Source of the DNA: Burkholderiales bacterium
Lineage (GTDB): Bacteria > Pseudomonadota > Gammaproteobacteria > Burkholderiales > CAIKXV01
Length of the DNA: 16,941 nt
Reading direction: 5' to 3'
Assembly: GCA_014379045.1 (NCBI GenBank)
Contig: JACMMK010000372.1
Coordinates: forward strand, 1 to 16,941
The position numbers and the translations under genes were made by a program. Numbering within the stretch: the stretch's first letter is position 1; each line of letters opens with the position of its first letter. The notes beneath the pieces were generated by a model that saw nothing but the letters and a program-made list of their open reading frames with translations, had not been told where the DNA came from and made no database searches. Below, piece after piece: positions 6,351 to 13,477 of this stretch.

Positions 6351-8453
6351 ATGGATACCTCAGAAAGCCCTGGAGCGCCAATTGGCGGCAGCACGCGCAT
6401 GACCGGCGGAACCCGCGCGCTCGATTCGAGCGCGCCGGAGGCGGCTGCCGCACCGACGCTCGACACCTCGATGGCGCTGGCGATCGCACGACACAATGCC
6501 GGCGACCTCGGCGCGGCGATCGCGATGTATCGCGAGGTGCTCGCGGTCGATCCCGCGTATTTCGATGCCGTGCACCTGATGGGGGTGGCGGTGTCTCAGA
6601 TGGGCGAGCTGTCGCTCGCCGAAAAGCTGATCCGCGCAGCGCTCGCGCTGCAGCCACGTTCAGCCGAAGCCTTGAACAACCTGGGCGGGGTCTGCTTCGA
6701 GCAGGGCAAGCTCGACGAGGCACTGCAATGTTATCTCGGGGCACTCGAGTCGCGTCCGGAGTATGCCGACGCCTACTGCAATCTGGGCAATGTCCTGCTG
6801 AAGACCGAACGTCTCGACGAGGCGCGCGCCTGCTATGAGCAGGCGATTGCGCTGCAGCCTGGGTCAGCCGCCGCCTGCAGCGGACTCGGTCGGCTCCACC
6901 TCGGTCTGCACGACCTCCCGGGCGCCGAGCAGTGGTTGCTGCGCGGGCTCGCGCTTGCGCCCGGTCACGCCGAGCTGCTGAACAATCTCGCGCTGGTCAC
7001 GATCGAGCGCGGCCTGCCCGAGCAGGCCCTGCCATTGCTCGATCGCATCGTGGCCCAGCCTGCCAGCCGCGGCGTCGCCGCAACGCTGTACGCGCTGGCC
7101 GAGTCGCGCATGCAGGACGATCCGCTCGAGCGCGACCGTCTGTTCCACGGTGGCCTGATCGAGCGCGCCGAAGCGCTGGCACGCGCCGATCTGGCGCGCG
7201 CCAACTCGGTCGACCATCACAACTTTCTGCTGAAGTGCCATCTCGCCAGCCCGAGCCACGACGCGCAGGCCTATTTCGACGAGAGTCGCCGCTGGGCACT
7301 CGCGCATGCCGACGAACAGCTGCTGCCGTTGCCGTCCTCGTTTCCGAACCGACGCGATCCCGATCGGCGCCTCGCGGTGGGCATCGTCGGCGACTATTTC
7401 GACAGCTCGATCGGCCGGTGCACGCTGCATCCGTTCTTCCGCCAGCACGATCGCGAGCGGCTGCGGGTGTTCTGCTACAACTTCGGCGGCGGTGAGAGCG
7501 AACTGCGGCCGATCGTCGATGACTACCGCGATGTCGGTGGTATGTCGAGCGAGGGATTCTTCAAGCAAGTGCGCGCCGACGGCATCGACATACTGCTCGA
7601 CATCAACGGACGTTTGCGCACGCCGAATTTCTTCGACGCGATGCTGCGCCAGCCGGCGCCGGTGCAGGTCAACTGGTACAACCTGACCGCGACGGTCGGG
7701 GTGCGGGCCTACAACTACCTGATCGCGGACGACTACAGCGTGCGCGCCGGCGATGCGCATCTGTACGTCGAGAAGATCTTCAACATGCCCAACGGCACGA
7801 TCTCGGCATGGGACATGGGGGCGCCACCGCGCGTGCCGGGCCCGCCGCTCGCGCGCAACGGCTATCCGACGTTCGGCTGCTTCGGCGATTTCTTTAAGGT
7901 CAACGACGGCGTGATCCGCTCGTGGGCCGCGCTGCTGCTGAGGGTGCAGGGTGCGAAGCTGTACCTGAAAAGCGCCAACCTGCGCCTGCGCGCCGAGCGC
8001 GTGCGCATCGCGCAGCGCTTCGCAGAGCTGGGCATCGCCGGCGAACGTCTGATCCTCGAAGGCCCGTCGCCGTATCCGATCATGAAACGGCTCTACGAAG
8101 CGGTCGACGTGGCACTGGACACGTTCCCGTACAGCAGCGGCTCGAGCTCGATCAATGCGCTGTGGCAAGGCGTGCCGGTCGTGGCGATCGGCGGTGAGGC
8201 CTGGCGCAGCCGAAACACCGCGTCGATCCTGGTCGGCGCAGGGCTCGAACGTTACATCGCGCGTGACGGGCACCACTATCTCGACCTGGCCCAGGCGCTC
8301 GCTCAGGACAGTGCGCATCTCGCGGAGCAGCGCGAGCGCCTCGGCGAATATCTGCTGACGACGCCTCAGTGGCAGACGCAGGCGTTCGCGGTCAACTTCG
8401 AGGTCCGGTTGCGCGCGATCTGGCGCGACTGGTTGCGCGAAGCCGGATCCTGA
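6351..8453 (+). CDS. TPR/SPINDLY-type O-glycosyltransferase (GT41-like), divergent
   Basis: A 700-residue protein in two parts. Residues about 41-235 form five or six tetratricopeptide repeats (for example LNNLGGVCFEQGKLDEALQC, then YCNLGNVLLKTERLDEARAC). Residues about 340-660 are an O-GlcNAc-transferase/SPINDLY catalytic region: GIVGDYFDSSIGRCTLHPFF, DILLDINGRLRTPNFFDAML, APVQVNWYN, FGCFGDFFKVND, then VDVALDTFPYSSGSS and INALWQGVPV. GT41 enzymes transfer a nucleotide-activated sugar to protein Ser/Thr, and the TPRs grip the protein substrate; some bacterial relatives modify flagellin. Two usually conserved spots differ: the D-G-H-T motif reads INGRLRT, and the nucleotide-contacting G-T-T is SSS. 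The Lys in FFKVND is kept. The ATG at 6351 precedes MDTSESPGAP; its ribosome binding site is weak. It is the only plus-strand gene here and ends 10 bases from the convergent PhyH gene. Confidence 0.88.
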   Translation: MDTSESPGAPIGGSTRMTGGTRALDSSAPEAAAAPTLDTSMALAIARHNAGDLGAAIAMYREVLAVDPAYFDAVHLMGVAVSQMGELSLAEKLIRAALALQPRSAEALNNLGGVCFEQGKLDEALQCYLGALESRPEYADAYCNLGNVLLKTERLDEARACYEQAIALQPGSAAACSGLGRLHLGLHDLPGAEQWLLRGLALAPGHAELLNNLALVTIERGLPEQALPLLDRIVAQPASRGVAATLYALAESRMQDDPLERDRLFHGGLIERAEALARADLARANSVDHHNFLLKCHLASPSHDAQAYFDESRRWALAHADEQLLPLPSSFPNRRDPDRRLAVGIVGDYFDSSIGRCTLHPFFRQHDRERLRVFCYNFGGGESELRPIVDDYRDVGGMSSEGFFKQVRADGIDILLDINGRLRTPNFFDAMLRQPAPVQVNWYNLTATVGVRAYNYLIADDYSVRAGDAHLYVEKIFNMPNGTISAWDMGAPPRVPGPPLARNGYPTFGCFGDFFKVNDGVIRSWAALLLRVQGAKLYLKSANLRLRAERVRIAQRFAELGIAGERLILEGPSPYPIMKRLYEAVDVALDTFPYSSGSSSINALWQGVPVVAIGGEAWRSRNTASILVGAGLERYIARDGHHYLDLAQALAQDSAHLAEQRERLGEYLLTTPQWQTQAFAVNFEVRLRAIWRDWLREAGS

Positions 8454-8463
8454 ACGCTCCCGG

Positions 8464-9390
8464 CTACGTGTCGAGTGCGCGAATGACCTCGTCCTGCGAA
8501 GGGAAGTCGGGGAACAGCACCTCGCGTCGGACGCTGCGCTGATACGCGCACGGCCACAGGCGGCGCACGAAGGTGGGCTCGGCCGAGTTCTCGTAGCGCA
8601 TGCTTGCGGCGATGCGCAACCCGGCGCAGCCTTCGACCGCGGTGCGATGCACGGTGAACCCGGTGAACACCAGCAGATCGCCGCGCGCCACCGGCACGGG
8701 GACGAAGTCGGCTTCGGTATACGCGGCCGGATCGATCTCGCTGGTGTGCTCGGTGATTCGGCTCGGCCAGCGGCCCCGACGGTGACTGGACGGGATGACC
8801 GCGAGCGGGTAGGTCGTGGGCGTGACCTCGAACAGCGAGAACCACATCGTCACGGCATCAAGCGCTCCCTGAACGACGGGCCAGTCCTGATGCGTCGCGA
8901 CGCCATGGTAACCGCCCGGGACCTTCAGACACTCGCCCATCACGTGCAGCACCGGCGCCGTCGGCACCGTCACGGCCGACATCCCCAGGGTCCGTGCGAT
9001 GTCGAGGACTACATCGCCCACCACGAGTTGCTGCAGCGACGCGAGTCTGGCGGCATGGCGGGTGGCCGCCAGGTAGACCTCCACATCGGCCTCGAGCAGG
9101 GACGCCATGGCGGCGAGCAGCGACGCCTGACCGCGCCAGGTCGTGACCGGTAATCCGAGCCGGCGCAGCTGCTGCGTGTATACCTCGTGCATCTCGGCGG
9201 CGACGCGATCGAGCCTGGCGACCGGCAGTACGTCGCGGATCACCGCGTAACCTCGCTCGCGGTACTCGATGCGCCATGACGGCTCGACCGGAGTTCCGGA
9301 CGAAGGTTCGACCGGCGAATCGAACGACGGTGCGCACGAGGGTGCCGGCACCGGCAACGATGCGCGCGGTGCCTGCTCAGGCGCGCTCAT
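8464..9390 (-). CDS. Phytanoyl-CoA dioxygenase (PhyH) family oxygenase, operon-terminal
   Basis: A 308-residue protein of the Fe(II)/2-oxoglutarate-dependent PhyH superfamily. The iron ligands are visible as H167 and D169 in GVATHQDWPVVQG, with the distal H248 in FTGFTVHRTAVEG; R259 is a candidate 2-oxoglutarate-binding residue. A region typical of the fold (AVIPSSHRRGRW) lies between them. Such enzymes hydroxylate or otherwise oxidise small molecules, including sugar or lipid moieties; the substrate cannot be read from sequence. The first 40 residues are low-complexity and Pro/Ser-rich, with a near-duplicated SPVEPS/TPVEPS. The ATG at 9390 overlaps the end of the upstream methyltransferase by 14 bases and has an AAGGCG-type ribosome binding site. 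This is the last gene of the right-hand operon. Confidence 0.85.
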   Translation of the reverse strand: MSAPEQAPRASLPVPAPSCAPSFDSPVEPSSGTPVEPSWRIEYRERGYAVIRDVLPVARLDRVAAEMHEVYTQQLRRLGLPVTTWRGQASLLAAMASLLEADVEVYLAATRHAARLASLQQLVVGDVVLDIARTLGMSAVTVPTAPVLHVMGECLKVPGGYHGVATHQDWPVVQGALDAVTMWFSLFEVTPTTYPLAVIPSSHRRGRWPSRITEHTSEIDPAAYTEADFVPVPVARGDLLVFTGFTVHRTAVEGCAGLRIAASMRYENSAEPTFVRRLWPCAYQRSVRREVLFPDFPSQDEVIRALDT

Positions 9391-10178
9391 CGTGGCGCCT
9401 TTCGCAGAGCAGGAACAGGCTCGCGCACAGATCCGGATATTGCATGCCGAGCTGATAGCAGCCTTCCAGGTACGCGTGGTCGATGATGCCTGCCTCGAGC
9501 GCGCGATCGATCTGGAAGTTCGCAAGCGGCTTGAACAGGATGCCCGCCCGGTGCACGACCCTGAGCCCTGCGCAGCGCACCTCGTGTTCGAGCGTGTCGA
9601 ACGCATACGTGCGCCGGTGCCCATGGCGATGTTCGCCTTCGGTCACCGCGGCGTGGTGCGCGATCAGACCCATCTTCACCGCAATCTGGCGCGACGGCGC
9701 ATTCGCGTTCGGGACGACCAGATAGAGCCGGCCCGCAGGCGCGAGCCAGTCGCCGATGCGTCGAAGCACCGCGACCGGATCATCGAGGTGTTCGAGCGTG
9801 TGCATCAGGAACACGGCGTCGAATGCCTCGTCCGGGGCGGGCTGCCAGTCTTCGAACCGCGCGTGCACCACGCGCACCCGCTCGGGGACGCGCGCGCGTA
9901 CCGCCGCGACAAGTTCGGCCGCGCCCTCGATGACCGTCAGATCGTCGAACGCCCCCGCGAGTCGGCTGGTGAATTCGCCGCGGTAGCACCCCATCTCGAG
10001 CGCGCGCCGGCATGCCTGACCCGCCGCGCGCTCCGGGTTCGACGCGCTCACGGGCAAGGAACGGCTCGAAAGCGCGCCACATGAAATCGCGGTGAATGCT
10101 GTCGAACGCATACGCATACTTGCGCGCGCCGCAGTCCTGGTGTTCGAGATCGAGATCGCGTTTCATCGGGTCGTTCAT
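9377..10178 (-). pseudogene. SAM-dependent methyltransferase, frameshifted
   Basis: Two overlapping minus-strand frames together make one class I methyltransferase. The N-terminal frame starts at the ATG at 10178 and contains GARKYAYAFDSIHRDFMWRA and FEPFLA, the usual lead-in of a family common in O-antigen and flagellar glycan loci. The C-terminal frame, open from about 10117 to 9377, contains the SAM-binding motif ALEMGCYRGEFTSRL, then FLMHTLEHLDDP and GRLYLVVPNANAPSR. The span of 802 bases is one more than a multiple of three, so one extra base between about 10020 and 10060 explains the break. GGG at 10035-10037 and CCC at 10020-10022 are candidate sites. Corrected, the protein would be 266 residues. 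It may be a true disruption, a slippage site, or a sequencing error. The downstream frame alone lacks the family N-terminus. It lies 22 bases after one PhyH gene and overlaps the next by 14. Confidence 0.8.
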
Positions 10179-10200
10179 TGTTCGGATTTGCGCGCAGCGC

Positions 10201-11040
10201 TCAGCCCTGACCCGACTGGTACAGGCGCGTCGACGCCGGCCGATACCACTCGGCCAGCGTCGCAGGAATGCGCGCGTGGTAGCCGAGCACCTGTTGCTGC
10301 AGAGGGCTCAGGGTGGACATCCGGTCGTAACCGAGCGCGCGCGGATAGTCGAACTGCGGCTTGATGAACGGTCGGCAGTACATCGGTGTCACCGACCGGC
10401 GCGGTCGATCGCTGCGGTTGACGCCGGCTGCGTGCCACAGGTGCGAGTCGAACACGAGCATGCTGCCGGCGCGACCGAGCGCGGGCTCGGCACGCGCGTG
10501 GAATGCGGCGTCGTCGGGTTGCTCCGGCCAGTCGCGATGGCTGCCGGTCATCATCAGCGTCGCTCCATTCGCCGGCGTGAAGTCATCGAGCATCACCAGC
10601 GTGTTCAGCAGCAGCGGCAGGTTGCCGGAGGACGTGCGGATGTCACGATGCACCGCGTTCGCATACGATCCGCCCGAACCCAGGATGTTGCCGCCGAACG
10701 AGTTCAGGATGAACCTGCCGCGGAAATGGCGTTCGAAGTGCGGCCGCACCGGCTCGAGCCCGTCGATGAATTCCAGGAACGACGCCCCGAGCCCGATCAG
10801 ATGGTGCAGCGTGCCTTCGGTATCGAGCGCGATGCCATTGGCAATCTGCAGCGAACGACAGACCGCGTATGCGCTGGCCAGGTCGGCACGCATCCGCTCG
10901 ACGAGGTCGGCATCGACGAAGCCGTCGATGACCAGCCAGCCGCGCTCCGCGATGACCGCGGCGAAACGTTCGCACGTGAACCCGGCGATCGTGCCGGGCA
11001 GCGCTGCGGGCGTCGTCGTGCGCATCGATTGCACCGTCAT
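10201..11040 (-). CDS. Phytanoyl-CoA dioxygenase (PhyH) family oxygenase
   Basis: A 279-residue PhyH-superfamily oxygenase, distinct in sequence from the operon-terminal one. The metal-binding H131-x-D133 appears in ANAVHRDIRTSSGN, the distal H203 in FDSHLWHAAGVNRSD, and R214 or R215 lies where the 2-oxoglutarate-binding Arg is expected. NGATLMMTGSHRDW (about 158-171) is typical of the family's core strand and turn. The expected chemistry is O2-dependent hydroxylation with decarboxylation of 2-oxoglutarate; the substrate is unknown, but the operon points to a sugar or its acyl group (inference). The ATG at 11040 overlaps the TylF-like gene's TGA in an ATGA junction, so translation is probably coupled. 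Confidence 0.87.
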   Translation of the reverse strand: MTVQSMRTTTPAALPGTIAGFTCERFAAVIAERGWLVIDGFVDADLVERMRADLASAYAVCRSLQIANGIALDTEGTLHHLIGLGASFLEFIDGLEPVRPHFERHFRGRFILNSFGGNILGSGGSYANAVHRDIRTSSGNLPLLLNTLVMLDDFTPANGATLMMTGSHRDWPEQPDDAAFHARAEPALGRAGSMLVFDSHLWHAAGVNRSDRPRRSVTPMYCRPFIKPQFDYPRALGYDRMSTLSPLQQQVLGYHARIPATLAEWYRPASTRLYQSGQG

Positions 11041-11801
11041 CGCAGGGTCACGATCGATTTGGACGGATACAGCGCAGACTTCTCGATCGTGTAGTCGATG
11101 TCGCGAAACACCTGCTTGAACGCGATCGCCTCGCCGGGGGCGCCCGGCCAGGTCAGCTGGTCGAACACGAGCACGCTGCCCGGCACCAGCGCGGACTTCA
11201 TCGCCTCGAGCGCCGCCATCGTCGGCTTGTACGTGCCGACGTCGAAGAACGCCATCGCGACGAGGGTCTCCGGATGCTCGTCGAAGTACCGCGGCACCGT
11301 CTCGCAGGCGTCGCCCTCGATCAGCCGGTGTCCGCCGCGCCGATGGCCGAACGCATTGGCGCCCTCGTGCACCTCGAGCAGACGTTCGAGGTATTCGCGA
11401 TAACCCGCCGGCGTGCTGTACGTGCCATCGGCCATCACGTCGCCGACGACGTCTTCGTCGGAGAACGTGCGATAGCCGCTGAACGTGTCGAAGCCGAGGA
11501 TCACGCGCTGCTTGTTGAACGGCTCATGGATCGCACGCAGGTTCTCGAGCAGCACGAGGTTCTGCCCCCACCACACGCCCAGTTCGATCAGCACGCCAGG
11601 AACCATCCGGATGCGCTGGTAGACGTCGTGCAGGAACAGGAATTTGACAAGCAGCGAACTGCGCGTATACAGGCCGAGATTGAACATCAGTTGCTCGGGC
11701 GGCAGCGGCGACTCGCGGAACATCGTCGCCAACCGTTCGCGGAAGTCCAGCTGTTCCCGGTCGGCGGTGGTGCCTTCGCTGCTGGTCCCGTCGTACGCCA
11801 T
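11037..11801 (-). CDS. TylF/macrocin O-methyltransferase-like protein
   Basis: A 254-residue protein resembling the TylF/CmcI group of SAM-dependent O-methyltransferases, which methylate sugars or polyketide-bound sugars in characterised cases. The SAM-binding start reads VLIELGVWWGQNLVLLENL (about residues 70-88), then VILGFDTFSGY (100-110) and AFFDVGTYKPTMAALEAM (184-201), closing with VPGSVLVFDQL (206-216). TylF relatives usually show D-x-D and a D-D pair for metal; here the first reads D187-V-G and the second D214-Q, so the metal site looks incomplete. The frame opens further upstream to 11840, but the ATG at 11801 has a GAGGGGAG ribosome binding site and lies 4 bases after the upstream gene, so it is preferred. 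Confidence 0.8.
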   Translation of the reverse strand: MAYDGTSSEGTTADREQLDFRERLATMFRESPLPPEQLMFNLGLYTRSSLLVKFLFLHDVYQRIRMVPGVLIELGVWWGQNLVLLENLRAIHEPFNKQRVILGFDTFSGYRTFSDEDVVGDVMADGTYSTPAGYREYLERLLEVHEGANAFGHRRGGHRLIEGDACETVPRYFDEHPETLVAMAFFDVGTYKPTMAALEAMKSALVPGSVLVFDQLTWPGAPGEAIAFKQVFRDIDYTIEKSALYPSKSIVTLR

Positions 11802-11805
11802 CGCG

Positions 11806-12780
11806 TTACTCCCCTCGCCTTGGTCGATCGTCCCGCGCATCGCGTTCGAGCACCGCGACGCCGATCCCGGTCTGCCCGAAGGCGTTGCCGTTATAGAACA
11901 GAAATACCCGATCGCCGACCGGTACCACCGCGGGATAACAGATCATCGTGTCGTCCCAGCCTTCCTCGGACACGTCGATCCCCGCTGCCGCGTCGTCGCG
12001 TTCGAAGCCGATGCCGTCGCTCGAACGCGCATAGCCGATCCGGTAGGCGCCGGGCCCGGTGCGGTAGTCCCGGCTGTGCCGATGGCAATACCACATATGC
12101 CAGGTATCGCCATCTCGCCACACCGACGGGTGCGAGAACGCCTCGAGCTCGTGCTGCTGCGCGACGCATTGCAGGTTCGGGCGCTGCCAGCGAATGCCGT
12201 CGTCGGACAGTGCATGCTTGATCACGTAGACGGGTTCCAGCCTGCCGTCGACGGGCACCCAGCGCAGGCCGGAGATGTACCATGCGCGCCAGGCATACCC
12301 GCCACCGGCGCGCGGCTCGCGCAGAACCCACGGCGTCACTGCCAGGTACGGTTCTTCGGGCGTGCGATCGAGCAGCGGGCCGTCGAATGCGCGCACGAAC
12401 GTTACCCCGCCGTCATCGCTCACGGCGAGGCCCGTCGCGTTGTGATACGGCACGCTGACGCGCCGGTTCCACCCCGAGTAGTAGAGCCGGATGCGACCCT
12501 CGTGCTCGAGCGCGAAGGCAGGCATCACGCCTTCGTCGTCGAAGGTGCCTGGCGCGCCCCAGCCGAGTACCGGAACGCGGTGGCAGTACAGCACGCGCGT
12601 GGGGTCGTCGCGGTCGACATCGATGAAGGTCGGAAAGCTGCGCCCGTCGGCATGGCGATCGGCGTAGTAGACGCGCAACCGATCGGCGAGCACCAGCACC
12701 GTGGGCACCTGCGCATGGCTGCCCGCCCATTCGCGATGCGCGCGCGGATCGAACACCTGTCCCAGCTTGCGCCAGCGCAT
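11806..12780 (-). CDS. Glycoside hydrolase-like beta-propeller protein (GH43/GH32-like)
   Basis: A 324-residue protein with repeating blade-like units of the five-bladed propeller seen in GH43, GH32, GH62 and related families. Examples are VPTVLVLADRLRVYYADR, FDDEGVMPAFALEHEGRIRL then YYSGWN, HPSVWRDGDTWHMWYCHR, and DDTMICYPAVVPVGDRVFL then FYNGN. Several acidic residues occur in these repeats, but a catalytic triad cannot be assigned safely by eye. There is no signal peptide, so it would act in the cytoplasm. That is odd for a hydrolase and fits a role in trimming, transferring or remodelling the glycan, or a non-catalytic sugar-binding role (inference). The ATG at 12780 follows the acyltransferase by 16 bases, and the stop is 4 bases before the TylF-like gene. 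Confidence 0.7.
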   Translation of the reverse strand: MRWRKLGQVFDPRAHREWAGSHAQVPTVLVLADRLRVYYADRHADGRSFPTFIDVDRDDPTRVLYCHRVPVLGWGAPGTFDDEGVMPAFALEHEGRIRLYYSGWNRRVSVPYHNATGLAVSDDGGVTFVRAFDGPLLDRTPEEPYLAVTPWVLREPRAGGGYAWRAWYISGLRWVPVDGRLEPVYVIKHALSDDGIRWQRPNLQCVAQQHELEAFSHPSVWRDGDTWHMWYCHRHSRDYRTGPGAYRIGYARSSDGIGFERDDAAAGIDVSEEGWDDTMICYPAVVPVGDRVFLFYNGNAFGQTGIGVAVLERDARDDRPRRGE

Positions 12781-12796
12781 CGTGCTCGCGTCCCGC

Positions 12797-13477
12797 TCAG
12801 AGCCCGCGCAGCCGATGGCTCGGCACGCGTGAGGGTTCGGTCTTCGTGGCGACGTAGACCTGCTCGTCGAGGGTGTCGGCGAGAATCACCACGCCCGCGC
12901 CGATCACGTTGCGCCGGCCTATCGTCACGTTGTCGCGGATCGTCGCATTCACACCGACGAAGGTCGCCGCACCGATCCGCACCGAGCCTGAGATCACGGC
13001 GTGCGAAGCGACGAAGCAGTCGTCCTCCACGAACGAGTGGTGGCCGATATGGTTGCCGGCCCACAGCCAGACATTGCGCCCGAGACGGGAGAACGGCTGC
13101 AGGTTGTTCAACTCCATCACGAAGGTGTTGCTGTCGGGCACGACCTCGCCTGCGACCAGCGCCTGCGAACTCACGTAGTTGACGCATCGATACCCGGCCG
13201 CCTGCATCCGCGCGACGGTGTCGCGGCGCGACTGATTCATCCTGCCATAGGCGATCGCGACGAACATCGCGTGGCTTTCAGGCGGAAGGCGCGCAGGCAG
13301 CTCGTCGAACGCGAACACCGGCCGGCCACACAGCGTATCGACGCGCAGGTACTCGCGGTCGACGGTGAAGGCCACGACCTCGTAGCCCGAGTCGCGCTCG
13401 AAGCACGACCACGCGACCTCGGCGATCTGGCCGGCGCCGAACACCACCAGCGGCTTCCGCGCGGCCATCCCGGTCAC
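12797..13477 (-). CDS. NeuD/PglD-like sugar O/N-acyltransferase
   Basis: A 226-residue two-domain protein. An N-terminal Rossmann-like part (KPLVVFGAGQIAEVAW near residues 8-23) is followed by left-handed beta-helix hexapeptide repeats from about residue 105 to 205 (for example RLGRNVWLWAGNHIGHHSFV, then VRIGAATFVGVNATI). This is the architecture of PglD, NeuD and related acetyltransferases that acylate amino sugars using acetyl-CoA. The IGHHSFVEDDCFVASH stretch has the paired His pattern of the family, with the catalytic base likely H146 or H147. The start is taken as the GTG at 13477, overlapping the aminotransferase stop by four bases; an ATG at 13468 is equally possible. Directly following an aminotransferase, it probably acylates the amino group that enzyme installs (inference). 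Confidence 0.85.
   Translation of the reverse strand: MTGMAARKPLVVFGAGQIAEVAWSCFERDSGYEVVAFTVDREYLRVDTLCGRPVFAFDELPARLPPESHAMFVAIAYGRMNQSRRDTVARMQAAGYRCVNYVSSQALVAGEVVPDSNTFVMELNNLQPFSRLGRNVWLWAGNHIGHHSFVEDDCFVASHAVISGSVRIGAATFVGVNATIRDNVTIGRRNVIGAGVVILADTLDEQVYVATKTEPSRVPSHRLRGL

Noticed and set aside
6864..8318. Long open frame (484 codons) on the minus strand inside the plus-strand glycosyltransferase
   Set aside because: It is antisense to a clearly recognisable GT41 gene, rich in Arg, His and Ala as expected for a shadow frame in GC-rich DNA, with no recognisable domain.
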